A DNA stretch of 64,000 nt from Rhopalosiphum padi (Eukaryota > Arthropoda > Insecta > Hemiptera > Aphididae), in assembly GCF_020882245.1 (NCBI RefSeq), contig NC_083600.1, positions 16,306,001 through 16,370,000 of the forward strand, written 5' to 3'. Below, piece after piece: positions 1-11,800 of the stretch (the first letter of the stretch is position 1; every line of letters begins with the position of its first letter). A model generated the notes under the pieces. That model was given only the letters and a program-made list of their open reading frames with translations. It was not told where the DNA came from and searched no databases. Position numbers and translations under genes: made by a program.

Positions 1-2593
1 AACTTATACATTGCTATTTTTATTTATATTTCAAAGTAGTAAGCAAATTTAATAGGATTCAGTCAGTGGTCAAGATATAATATTAAGTTTCGTACACGAA
101 GAGTACACGCGCTGTTGTGCAGAAAACAAAAATGTTTGAACCTGGCGAACTTTTAAATCTAGTTTTTAATGTTCTTATCCAAACCTATTCATAGAAAAGC
201 TATGCGTACCTATAATGCATTTATATTTGAATAATAGAATTGTATTATTTTTAAACTTTCTAATCAATTATTTGCTGTACCTGTGCACAGTTATCTACCA
301 AAGAAGTATTGAACATGTATATATTTTAATTTTCTATAAACATCATCGAACGCGTTTTTTGTGCATATTATAAATAATTGTTCGTGTTTGTTGTTTCCTA
401 CTGGTAGCACAATTTAATCGATAAAACGCCAACGTTCATAAACCATACGACTGATTATTATTTAATTGGGGGATAAGTCGGGGCAACAAGAATTACTGTA
501 GAGTAGTTATGTGCAGTAGAAAACTAGAATAAAAACCTAACCTAACCGGGGTGATAAACGTGGAGTGAAATTCCTTACAACCAAAACTAAATAACGGAAT
601 AAAATAAATTTATCGTCAACGAATGTTTTCTCTGCATCTCCAATAAGCATTGGGGTTTTGTTAAACCTTAAATTGTAAATTTGTAACTTAATTGTTCGGG
701 CGACGGGAAAAAACAAAGTTCCATAGTAAAAACGGTGCCAAATCTAAATCATTGATTACCATTTTTCAACTCAATTGCAACTTACTGATTATTAAATCAT
801 ATGCGATGTCCGTTAATAATTAATATTATGTTATTAACTTAATATGTATATAATGTATTACTATACAATTTATTTGAATAAGATAGATAGGTACCTAAAT
901 ACTATAAGTGCATGTGTAATAGACATCATGTAATTCATATTAGTTTAGGGTGTTATTAAAATTTGTTAGTTGAAATAATCAAACTTGAAATTAAGTTTAT
1001 TTAAATAAGTCATAATTATATAAGCATTTAACGAATAATCGAACAGGCTTTATAAGAGGTAAGCCATTTTTTTTTTTAAATCGCTAGATTCTGAGTAAAT
1101 AAAATAAATAGTTTTAAAAACGTTTCACGTGGGCATTAACTGTAATAGGACTTACAAGTTACAATCCATAAATTCGATATAACTAAAACTTTTAAATAAA
1201 TAAATAACAGTCTGAGTACATTTTTAAACACTCCCAGTTAAATTTAAACTTTTGTGAAATTACTTGAAATAAATGTTAAGAAATAAATGAAAACAACTAT
1301 ATTGTGTTCGTGTACGTACCATTAACAGGAAAACAGTAATTGTTACGAATATAATACTTTATATTGTGTTTTTGATAATAATAATTTTGCGTGAACATTA
1401 GGAAAAAGAATTACAGAATTTCCTGTAATAATATTGTCATAACTTGTTATAGAATTATATTAAATTGGCAATGCGCACATTTTGCGAAATTTAAATAAAA
1501 AAAACACTAAATCATTTAATTATTTCCAATCTCGTATAATATTGCGATTCCTATAGCTAATATGTATTACATGTTACTAAAACATAAGAGTAACTTTATA
1601 AAAAAAAACGGTCCCGTTTATGTTAATTTAACGTAAAATCAACAACAAATGCAATCTCGCATGTTGATTTGAAACTTCCATTAAATGTTTCTATATAGGG
1701 AACATAATAATATTACACTTTAGGACTACCGAGCCTAACAATTGTTTTTCACGATTGCATTTTAATTTTTAAATATATGATTGAATAAAAATGTTTAACT
1801 AAATACATTTTATAATGTCAAAAACCATAAATTTAATATAAATTTAAAATTAAAATTTCTAAATTTTTCTTCTAGGTATTATGAATAAATCATTATTGTA
1901 TAGGTAAATGTAAAAAAAAAAAGCAACTGTAATAAAAAAAAACTATTATATCCAATTAAAACAAATAAAAAAAGTGTATATTTTTAAAATAATTTACACC
2001 CGAGGATTAATCTCTTCTCTCGCAATCACAATATAGAAATAATAAATATGTATAGAGTTCGAGTATGCGAGTGAATGAGTATAATATAATACATATTATA
2101 ATTACTGCGATTTATTTAACAACAAACGAACTACGGTGAGCGTTTTATACACATTTACCGGTTTGTAACATACGTATAATGTACGTACCTCTTTACTCTT
2201 TAGACAATATTAATGAAAATTTTACGGTAACTAAACAAACAAGTTTAAAAAGTTATAAAAAAAAATCATGATAAATAAGTGTGTATTATAATATAATATA
2301 TTATTATGTATATATGCGAAGAAAAATATTGTTTAAATGCTTTACCAACAAGTTTCGAACGGAAGACAACTCGTCGTGTATATCAATAATAATAGGTACA
2401 TTTAAAAGATTACACATGGTTAGCGGCTCTTTAAGTGCCTTTAAAATTGCTTAAATTATTTGTTATTTTTTTTTAAAATTAAATACTATTCGGTGTTTAC
2501 GTACCCATTTTCTCCAAGCCCGTGCAAAAATATGATCTGAAATCAAAAAATTTGAATTAAAAACTATTGTCTCTTGTCGACAGTTGTTATATT
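1..2593. other. AT-rich non-coding stretch, possible intron
   Basis: No open frame with protein-like content and no recognisable repeat family is visible. The sequence is made of A/T runs and short TAATATTATA-type words. If the candidate minus-strand exon at 2600-2650 is real, its donor points into this stretch, which would then be the beginning of that gene's first intron and would continue past the window edge. That reading is inference. Confidence 0.4.
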
Positions 2594-2599
2594 ACTCAC

Positions 2600-2650
2600 G
2601 GTGCCTGTGTGTTTTCTGGTGGGCGATACGATGAAGGCGTCTTCCGACAT
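2600..2650 (-). CDS. Candidate first coding exon of an unidentified minus-strand gene
   Basis: Reading the minus strand from 2650, an ATG opens a 17-codon frame, MSEDAFIVSPTRKHTGT, which ends exactly at a good splice donor (ACC followed by GTGAGTAA; the GTGAGT is at 2599-2594), leaving phase 0. The start context is favourable (GAAAATGTCG). On the minus strand there is no other ATG for about 330 bases upstream (next one near 2985), unusual for AT-rich DNA and expected of a real 5' leader. The surrounding sequence is more CpG-rich than its flanks. The peptide is too short to assign to a family and I do not recognise it. The following exons would lie left of 2594, probably outside the window. 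A chance ATG plus donor remains possible. Confidence 0.42.
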
Positions 2651-2984
2651 TTTCTCTATTCTCCGGTTTTAGCTAATATAAAATATATTATATCGACGAA
2701 GAACTTCGAATGAGATGTACAATAGGTACGCAGTCGAAGTCGAACAATTGTCGGGATAGCGTGTTACTGGGTGCGGGTGAAAATCACGATCTTGACGACA
2801 ACGTTTACTCAGCTGTTGTAGAACTATGGAAAGGCCGAGCTGTGTAATGTTGCACCGTGTGTCTCGTGTCCGTAAGATGACTGACGTTCCGGTCCGGTGT
2901 TCAGTGGCTAGTATTTATCCCCGGTCCCTAATCTTGGTTTTAAGAGCGCGATTACACACAGAAGGGAATAATTGTTACCGCTAC
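2651..2984 (-). promoter_or_regulatory. Candidate 5' leader and promoter of the 2600-2650 exon
   Basis: This CpG-enriched stretch lacks any ATG on the minus strand. It contains an arthropod Initiator-like TCAGTC on the minus strand at 2884-2879, which would give a leader of about 232 nt. No convincing TATA element at the proper spacing was seen. The Initiator match is only six bases, so the start point is a guess; the ATG-free leader is the stronger observation. Confidence 0.3.
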
Positions 2985-3082
2985 CATTCTCCTTATCTTT
3001 GTGTAATTCTCTCATGTTTATAATTAATAGGTTGTGGAAACAAAAATAAAAATAATAATAAACCACGCACAAGAAAACTGGT

Positions 3083-3085
<3 letters not shown>

Positions 3086-3122
<37 letters not shown>

Positions 3123-3127
3123 ACACA
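3086..3127. repeat. (AC)n microsatellite
   Basis: About 16 CA units followed by an interrupted CATACACACACA tail. It lies just upstream of the candidate promoter on the minus strand. Confidence 0.95.
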
Positions 3128-4351
3128 AACTCGTGTGTACGCAACGTACACGGTGGTTCTCTTTAAGGTAAACACTCATTTACTTGGAACGTATCAACGT
3201 TTGTTTTTTAAACATTTATGACGATGAAATATGATTTTTTTTTCCAAAAACGTTGTTTTTAAAATTATGTGAAAACAAAATATTTCCAACAACGTTTTCT
3301 ATCAAATCGACATTTACTTTTGAGGTTAAAAAAAAAATCGCCCTGTATACATGGTCAAATGTAAACGCGCGATTGTGTGTTCGTCCACAGTCCACCGCCT
3401 ATTGTAAACCAACCACGTACGGAATTATGATTAACCGAAGTGGTGGTGTTAGGTTGTAAAATAATTATACATGAACATATTTATTGACCATCAATATAAT
3501 ATTATCATTTTAATTGTTAATCGTAATCATAAACCAACTTATATTCTGTTCTGTAACGCGAAATATAATGCAAAATACAAAACCTAATAGAATTTACAAA
3601 ATAAATATTTAATTACCATAAGAGCATATTTATAACTATAAATTGTGTTAAAAAGAGATTTTGTAGTAAATATAATATTTTTTCTGCCTATTTTGAATTT
3701 CAGAGTAAACTGTGTACATCGTTTGTCGTAGAATCCGTCGTATCTACTTACATTAATATTTATGACGATTTGAGTGGAACGATTCGTACATTACTCGTAT
3801 AGTACAGATTCTGAGATCAGTCAACACGTAAGTGACGACGAAATATTATGATAAGCGACAGACTATAGAATTTGTTGAGTAAACCAAAACAGAAAAACAA
3901 ATATTTATTCGTAAACGTCTGAATACCATAATATACTATTCTTAAAAGAATAATAAGCTTTTTTATTTTGTAACTACACTATTTAACTTTTTTCCAATTT
4001 TTTTTCACAGAGATATTCCAAACTCTATTCTGAGTGTCATCACGTCACCCGATTTTTCATTTTTTTGTCTAAGGGGAGGAAGAGTATTCAAAGGTTAAGT
4101 TTTTTTAGCGTAATTTAAATAATTTAACGATTTTTTTTTCACAAGGATGTACCGAATGAGTACGAGTAAAACACTCTTATTATTTCTAATTTAATTTTAT
4201 TTGTTATTTCAGTTATAAATATCATAAATTAAGTTAAAATAGTCAAATTATAAAAAATATTATATATTAAATGGCTAGGCTTTAAACAGTTTGATTATAA
4301 TAAAAAAAAATTAAAAAACCAATGTATACATACAAATCGATTAATTAACAC
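3128..4351. other. AT-rich intergenic stretch
   Basis: No recognisable gene or repeat boundary seen. Its right end runs into the Helitron 3' terminus at 4352-4378, so an unknown part of this stretch may be body of that element. No matching 5' terminus of the TCTATACTAAT type was found between here and the window start. Confidence 0.4.
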
Positions 4352-4378
4352 ACGAGCGAAGCCGAGTAATTCAGCTAG
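4352..4378 (+). mobile_element. Helitron 3' terminus (relic)
   Basis: The stretch reads ACGAGCGAAGCCGAG, then TAATTCAG and a terminal CTAG, with T as the next base (4379). Helitron 3' ends have a GC-rich segment shortly before a terminal CTRR and insert between A and T. The GAGCGAAGCCG...CTAGT ending is one I recall from insect Helitrons. The hairpin is weak here, consistent with an old copy. The element would extend to the left (plus orientation); its 5' end was not found. Confidence 0.6.
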
Positions 4379-4478
4379 TAATTTATTATATATATATATT
4401 GTTATATTATGTACATTAAACATTAAACATTATGTATTATTATGTTCATACGCACGAACATAGTCAGATTGTAAGTTG

Positions 4479-4558
4479 GCAAGTATTTACAATAAATGGA
4501 AAGTATTTGCAATCAATTGCAAGTATTTTCAACCAAAAGTAAGTTCTTGTAATTGCAA
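4479..4558. repeat. Minisatellite, 20-bp period, four degenerate copies
   Basis: Four consecutive 20-bp units start at 4479, 4499, 4519 and 4539. The first three share GCAAGTATTT or close variants followed by a CAA core; the fourth is more diverged (GTAAGTTCTT). The period is exactly 20 with no indels. It lies between a Helitron 3' end and a Helitron 5' end, and short tandem arrays are common in Helitron-derived DNA. Confidence 0.8.
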
Positions 4559-5238
4559 AAAAATTCGTATTCTAAACTAAAAAAAAAAAATATTTTTAAG
4601 TACAAAATTATCTTCTTGATAAAACTTTTCATATTTATTCTCATTTTTTTAATGTGTAAACGACATTTTATAAAATTTGAAATATAATGAATTCATTTTA
4701 ATATAATTTTTTAATATGCAATGTACAATAATTCCCTTCAATATCTAAAAAAGAACTGACAAACTACATTTTCATAAATTAATCGTAATTCGTAATAGTT
4801 AGACAAAATATTTAACGGATTTACGGTTAAAAGCGACATAGATTATCATTGATCATAGAATACCTACTCTGTGATAAATCCAATTAGGTAAATAATGAAC
4901 TACAATAAATTTAAAGATGACGTAGCTTATAAGAGTCACGGATATAACATTCAGAGGCTTATTAGACTCACAATAATCACCTGGAATGTACGTATCCAAA
5001 TACACGAAGAAAATTATCGATTATAAAAGTAGTGAGCTACTTCGGTTATAAGACAAAAAAATGATATTATCAAACTTTTTTGGTAAAATTTAAAAATAAA
5101 TTCGTTTTGAAAAACCAAAAATGTGTACTAGTTTAATATAATATATTATACAATGTTATGACTTATGAGTATTAGTAGTATATTTCCAGAATACTAATTT
5201 TAAAATAAAAAACAAACGAATATCACTGATTTTTTTTA

Positions 5239-5262
5239 TCTATACTAATATTATAAAGAGAA
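5239..5262 (+). mobile_element. Helitron 5' terminus
   Basis: The sequence TCTATACTAATATTATAAAG, preceded by A, matches the 5' end consensus I recall for a widespread group of insect Helitrons, which begin with TC and insert at an A/T dinucleotide. The element would extend rightward. No plus-strand 3' end of the CTAGT type with a GC hairpin was found downstream, so the copy is truncated or its tail has decayed. It cannot pair with the 3' end at 4378, which lies upstream, so at least two insertions are represented. Confidence 0.65.
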
Positions 5263-8214
5263 TATTAATCATATATAATATTAATTAAATTATAAATTAA
5301 AAATATAATAAAATGATAACTAATTGGTAATAATAATTAGTATTTATAATGAAAGTTTAGTATTATAATATGTACTTATAATTGTTTTTATTTAATAATA
5401 TGTAATATGCAATAAAGGCAAAATACAATTATTAATTAATAAACTTAGATTTTTCCCAACTTCGCCTATAAAATTACGTAATAAAATTCAATATTAATTC
5501 ATATGATTTATAAGACTGGCTTATCTATATAGTGGGTCTAAAATGGGTCTTAGACGCGGTAACCCTGTACTATATTATACCTCGGTTCATATAAAAAATC
5601 AAAAATATTAAAACTAATATAATAAAAGTTTCTAAAATAATATACATATATTGATATGTTGTATTATTTTTTTTTAATTATAATGTTTTAGGTTGGTTGA
5701 TACAAACATACGTAATATTAATCATTATACCTAAATATTTAAATTATGTCAGAGAACATAATATAGTCATTTTATTTTTTAAATTAATGTGAAAATAGAC
5801 TAATTTAGTTAATTTTACATAACTCAAATAATGTCACACATAGATATTACATACTTTTTTTTCTATCAAATTTGATTTGCTGTGAAAATAGTGCTGTTTT
5901 ATGAAAATTCTGGTATATATCTTTAAAACTACTATTTAAAACTATTTTTAGTGTCCTAGACCCAAATGCAGCATTAGTACGTCATTCTGGCTTTCCTTAT
6001 TAGTAGTTTATGCAGTAGCAGTTCAGTCTATTATGAATATTTACGGAAGTGTACCTACATATTATATAGTTCAAAAAAAAGTTCATGTAATATTTCGTTA
6101 TTGAATAATACAAATTCAGTTTGAGAGTTTTTATCATAACGAATTTTAGAAACAACAACAATAATTAATAGTAACCGAATATTATTCCATCACGCACAGA
6201 ACGCGGAGGCGTTATAATCGTAGATTAATTTTATTATTATAATCACTGTCGTCATCGCCATCATATATAACACCAATTTGAGTCATATGTTTTTATTTAT
6301 TATTGTTTAGATTACGAGACGTTTTTCCAAAGTCCAACTGTAACCGTATCACGTGGCGCTTTTGAACTTTACACACAATCTCTTTTTCTTGATATTCTGT
6401 CTGTTATTTTTACAAAATTTAGTATACGAATAATTTTAATGAGACTTTTATACAGCAAATGATTCATATAGATTATGAGATTATGAGTGAGTAACGACGG
6501 AAAGGTTATGCACGTCGTCCGGGTGAGAAAATTATAATATAACATTCATGCATGAGTCAATAAGTCTATAGGGTAAAAATAAATGATAACGTTTGGAAGT
6601 TTTCGATCTCGGAAGGTCGGTTATTTCAACGATTCGATTTTATTCTGATAATCCCATTGAAAAAGATGGGTACATTTTAGTACCAAGACATTGATACACC
6701 ACTGACCGCGTATCATTAAACGAGATAATATAATAATTGACATATTGTTTTTGGAAGTATTACAACAATATGAAAACTAAACAAATTACGGTGTTTATGG
6801 TAAAAATTGTTATCTCCGTGTCATCACTTATTATTTAATCATAATATATCTTATAATATGTATTTGGTAGACAGTAAGTTATGCCATTAAAGGTATATCT
6901 AATACTGCGATAAATAATACGCTTAATAATCAAAGTAGGAAACTGTGCAACAGACCGTATGTGGATGGTTCTTTTTCCAAAATTAGGACTTAAAAGTAAA
7001 ACCTTTAAGGTTTTTCGGGTTTGGTGAAAATTTGTTTGTTATTGTGTGCCTATGCCTATAGTTAGTTCGTTATATAATGTAATATTAAATTATTGATGTA
7101 TATTTTGGATTTGTATTGATTTCAGCCATTTATTAGTAAGTTACATGTGTTATACTATGACATTGTATTAGATGTGTATAAAACTAATTGAACAAAATCA
7201 TTACGTAGGTAATATATAACAACATATACAGTTGAATCCTCAGTTAATATAAATATTATTAAGGCTAGATTCAATATTATGATAAATAAGAACTAAAATA
7301 TAGAAGACAGAGTTCTTTAGCGGTAATCGCTCGATGCGGTCACTATACAGAATACCACAGCGGTGTCAATAAAGTGCTCATACCGTCTTATTCATATATT
7401 ATAACATTATGTATTGTATATAAAACTAAGTTAAAAATACAATTATGTAATATGTAACCAAATTTATAATTAAATCCTTAATCAAAAAATATTAGTTGAA
7501 CTAGCTCTTAGATCAATAAAAAAAATTTTAAATTTTAAATATCCATATAGATAACAGGTAGTTAAAAAAGAGTCGAAATTGTACTGCGTATATAATATGG
7601 TTATTTTTTTTCATCATAAAAACAATAAAATAACTGAGAATTTTTTTTGTTGCTTTTTTGAAGTATAAATAAGATCAAATTTTCATTAAAAGAAACCACC
7701 TTCAAAATTGAAAATCTAAGCATTTTTTCTACTTATCTAGTATACATATGCCAAAAACACACATCACAGAAAGTCTAAATTTTTTTTAACTATAAAGTTA
7801 TCGAACTTAATAGTTAACTTCACGAACGTGATAATCAGAGAATTTTTCTTTTATAGAAAACTCACATCACTGTAAAATAAATACATTCATTGCTTCGCTT
7901 AAAATTAAAAAAAAATAAAAAAATGTTTATATAGGTACAGGTGTTCACGCTAAGAGGCACCACTAAATATTTCAATTGGATAATCTTGTATTGAAATGGG
8001 GCTTTCGCTGAATAAAAGACAGTACTTAAATATAAATTTACAGATAAATATCAATTTATTCACCCTTTCGTTACGCACATGCGCGGTACAACGTACTTTT
8101 TTTTAAATGGCAACGTCATTTTTTTTTATTTTTACAGATTCGGATTGAGTGTTTTTTTCTAAACAAATTTTACACATAATTTTTTTTTCTAATTACAAAA
8201 TTAGCAATGTTATA
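5263..8214. other. AT-rich stretch, part possibly Helitron body
   Basis: No gene seen. The left part may be body of the Helitron that starts at 5239. The rest contains T and A homopolymer runs and a few CpG-richer spots near 6.2-6.6 kb. No open frame has protein-like composition. Confidence 0.35.
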
Positions 8215-8896
8215 GTGGTTGAATTTTTATTATTTACGAACAATCTGTTTTTGAAGAAATTTAATTATGTTAAACTTACACTCAAAAATCAAAATAATAT
8301 TTTCGATATTTTTAAATATTTGTTTTTAGACAGATAATAGTATAAGACATAAGTAAACACTTATTTGTTTTTATAATGTTTGTTCTTTTTTTTTTCATTT
8401 ATAATACCTACATCCGTAATAAGATAGCTAAGTATGAAGGTAATGAAAATAATTATAAAAATGTACACACTACGAATATAAAATTAGTATTTATTTACTT
8501 GTAATTTGTTACTTTACATAGTTGTTCAAAATGTCCACCTTGAAGATGTTCTAAACATAATTCTAAACGTTTTCAAAATTCTCTTGAAGTGGCAGCGTTT
8601 ATATGGTCATCTCTAAAAGTTATTACATGCCACTTGTATTTTGTTTTTTAAATGTTCGAAATTTAAAATCGTAGTGTGTACATTTTTATAATAATTTTTA
8701 TTACCCTAATATTTAGGTATCTCATTTTGGATGTAAGTATTATAAATGGAAAAAAAGAAGAGTAAATTATAAAAACAAAAAAGTGTTTATTTATGTTTAA
8801 AAACAGATTTTTGAAAATATCGGAAAATATTATTTTTTAGTATAAATACTTAAAATTTCTTCAAAATAAGATTGTTCGTAAATAATATAATACCAC
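8215..8896. mobile_element. Long-terminal-inverted-repeat DNA transposon relic
   Basis: The left arm (8215-8475) and right arm (8669-8896) are imperfect inverted copies of each other over some 230-260 bp. The best conserved inner part, ATAAAAATGTACACACTACG and its reverse complement, is identical across more than 20 bases. Further matching blocks include TTTACGAACAATCT, GATATTTT, TAAACACTT and CTACATCC/CTTACATCC. The roughly 190-bp centre carries a broken IS630/Tc1/mariner-type transposase C-terminus on the minus strand. The outermost shared word is GTGGT at both edges. No clear target-site duplication was seen, so the exact ends are uncertain. Confidence 0.75.
8495..8641 (-). pseudogene. Transposase C-terminal fragment, IS630/Tc1/mariner (DDE_3) type
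   Basis: The minus strand reads, from about 8641, YKWHVITFRDDHINAATSRE, then F, an in-frame TGA (8575-8573) where a tryptophan would fit, then KRLELCLEHLQGGHFEQL and a few more residues to a stop at 8497-8495. The ending R-L-x-x-C-L-x-x-x-x-G-G-H-F-E-x-L is what I recall from the C-terminus of many insect DDE_3 transposases (GGHFEHL). The catalytic core and DNA-binding domain are absent; with the internal stop this is a dead remnant. It sits in the centre of the long inverted-repeat element at 8215-8896 and is probably what remains of its coding region. Confidence 0.6.
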
Positions 8897-11800
8897 CCAA
8901 AGTATGTATATATAATTTATAATTGCACTCTAAAGAATATTTGATGTGTTTCATATAGTTTATTATTTTAATTTAATACTTTGTAATATAATATATATAT
9001 ATAATTTAATAATATACGCCACGAAAATATAACAACGATGTAACGACACGACGGTTATCGAAAAACTATTCAATTTAATAATATTGTTACAATTTTAGTC
9101 TCTAATGATTAATGAGTTAATGAGTATTTATACTTACCGTTCAATCAGCGACTTATGTGATACGAAACTCATTATCTTTATAAATGTAATTAACAATAAT
9201 TAATTATTAAATATTTAATACAACTTATAAGAATTTTTATAGATTAAATTATGACCATCGAATATCAAAATAAAACAGTTAATCTATACATAGATGGTGT
9301 ATAGTTATATAAACTATTAGAACATATTATACAAAAATTTTTTCTACATTTTTATTTTAGATTTTGAACGGAGTGATGAATCTATTAATTTTACCACTTG
9401 AAAATATTTGTTTTTTTTTTATTCCTGAAGACACTTTTTCTAGTAGAAAATTATTCTTTGATTTTCAACCTTAAAATAGGTGGTTATAGTATTTTCTGTA
9501 AATGATAACATTTTAAAAATATATTGTATTTTTTTGAACTATAGTTGATATTTTTGTTTTTATTTCAATACATTTCGATAAAAATGTTGATGATATTTTA
9601 TTAAAGTTTTTTATAAATCGTTGAGAAACTTGAAGAATTTTCCACTGTTACTTAAACTATTAATTATAATATAATATTCTATATTTTTGTCAAAAAATAA
9701 TTCAACATACCGTAGGTACCTACTACTAATAGAAATATATTTTAATTTTTAAATAACCTAAGAAGTTGGGCCCCCTACTGATGATAAAAAATCCGATGCA
9801 TTTTTTTTTAACATAGTTATTCTCGCATATGCATTTTGGGATATTTAGGAAACACCACGTTGTAATGTTTTTTATAATATTAATGGTAATAAAAAACAAA
9901 CTCGGAATCTTACACACTTACTAAAACACCTCGTGAGTTTATAGACATAATACATTAATACAATTTACTGGTACAAAAATCGCTTACATTAATATTACAA
10001 CAATGACAATAATAAATTAATAATTTTCTTCTTGTACTTTTTATTTAACTAGCATACATTTTTTGCGTATATGAATGTATGTTTTTGCATTATATTTGGT
10101 AAATATTAATTTTAATAGTCTGTATTGAATTTAGGTACTAATAATGAAAATGTAGAATTCAAATAAAATGTTGATTTGAATGGAAATTGTAACAATAGGT
10201 AAGTATTTTCGAATTTATGACTAACATATAGTTGAGTGACATCAGAAGTATCGGCTAGGTATAAAATATATAATTACGGCAATTGCCCACTTATTACTTT
10301 CTATTCTTTCAGCTCAAAAAAATAATAAAAGTAATCAATATATTATAGTATGTACCTACAAGAATAATATAGCTGATTTATGTGTTTATATTATGTTTAT
10401 GTAAATGTATGCAAGATATATTAAGATCTTAATAAATACCAATTTTTAATTTTTACTATCAATCATTAATAATGTAGTTACAAGTTTATTGTTTTTATGA
10501 TTTACTATATTTCTAGAAATTTCTAGAATTCTTTACTTCAATAAATTATGCATTAATTATAAATATTCGAATTCAAAATAAAAATAAGTGTTTTGTATTT
10601 ATTTTATTACTTTAATAATGATGGTAATAAAAAAACTATACATTCACAAAGATAAGTTTTATTGAGATAAAAAAAAATAATAATAATTATAGTTTTAATG
10701 ATATACATTTGTAGTTAATTTATCGATATAAATATAAATGACTAAGGATGTTTTAGAAACTTCTTTGTCTTATTATATAAATGAAGTATTTTTTTTTTTT
10801 ATATAAAAAAAAGTGTTCCATTATAATTAATCTTTGAAATAAAATGAGATAAAAATAATGAATCATCATATTTCAACAATAAATTTAAAAATTAAAATTA
10901 TGATTACGATAAGATAATAAATTTAGGACTATAACTTTGGATTTCTGAAACAAGGGCATAATGCAAATACATAAAGTTTTACTTAATTCTATTTTGTTAC
11001 ATAATATTTTAATTAGTCATACATGTTTTTAGTATAATTCATGGGTTGTAGATTATTGACATTTAAGCTTTATTAACTAACAACTGGTTATGATACAACT
11101 TAAAAATCATTTAGAAACAATAAAAATGTTAACGAAAATCATACCTATTGCTTTTATATTATTTATTATAGAACCAGAAATAGTAACATAGAAAAATTCC
11201 TCATAAATTAAAATATTGATTAGACATACTAGTTTAGTTGTAATTATAGGTATAGTCAACGACCAACACACGATCGTATACAAAACTAAAAATGTAAATA
11301 AAAAATATAATAACTCCAGTAGGTACCTGGATTTTTAATTACCTAAACAGAAACCAAAAATAACGGGAAAAAGGGAATACCAAATAAGTATTATGTAACA
11401 TCAACAGTTTTTGATTGTAATTTCTAGTATTTATATGTTTTGGACAAATATATTTTTACCAAAAACTATATAATACGATACGTACGTCATATTATATTAT
11501 CATTATTATTAACTTATACATTAATATCAATATTCAATGTACTTTAAACAATTTGGATATGACCTCAAAATCAGTTATTTATTTTATTGTTTTTAAAAAA
11601 TAGTAATATACTAAGTTGATATTATCAACGTAATGGTTACAATATTCAAGTCCATTAAATTCATAATTATAACTTATGAATTACAAACAATTTACTAAAA
11701 CCATTAAAGGAAAGATTGTTATTTTTTTTTTTTTAATATTTGATTTTTCAATAGGTATTTGAAGTTTGAACTTCTAATTTTCATAAAAAAAAAGTTGCAC

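Noticed and set aside
536..547. CCTAACCTAACC, like the insect telomere repeat
   Set aside because: Fewer than three units of a pentamer in AT-rich DNA; no longer array is nearby.
2908..3175. Minus-strand open frames through the (AC)n repeat
   Set aside because: The frames exist only because a dinucleotide repeat lacks stops; translations are Val/Cys runs.
5530..5965. TGGGTCTTAGAC and its partial inverse TCCTAGACCCA as possible element ends
   Set aside because: Only about ten bases match and the complementarity does not extend inward.
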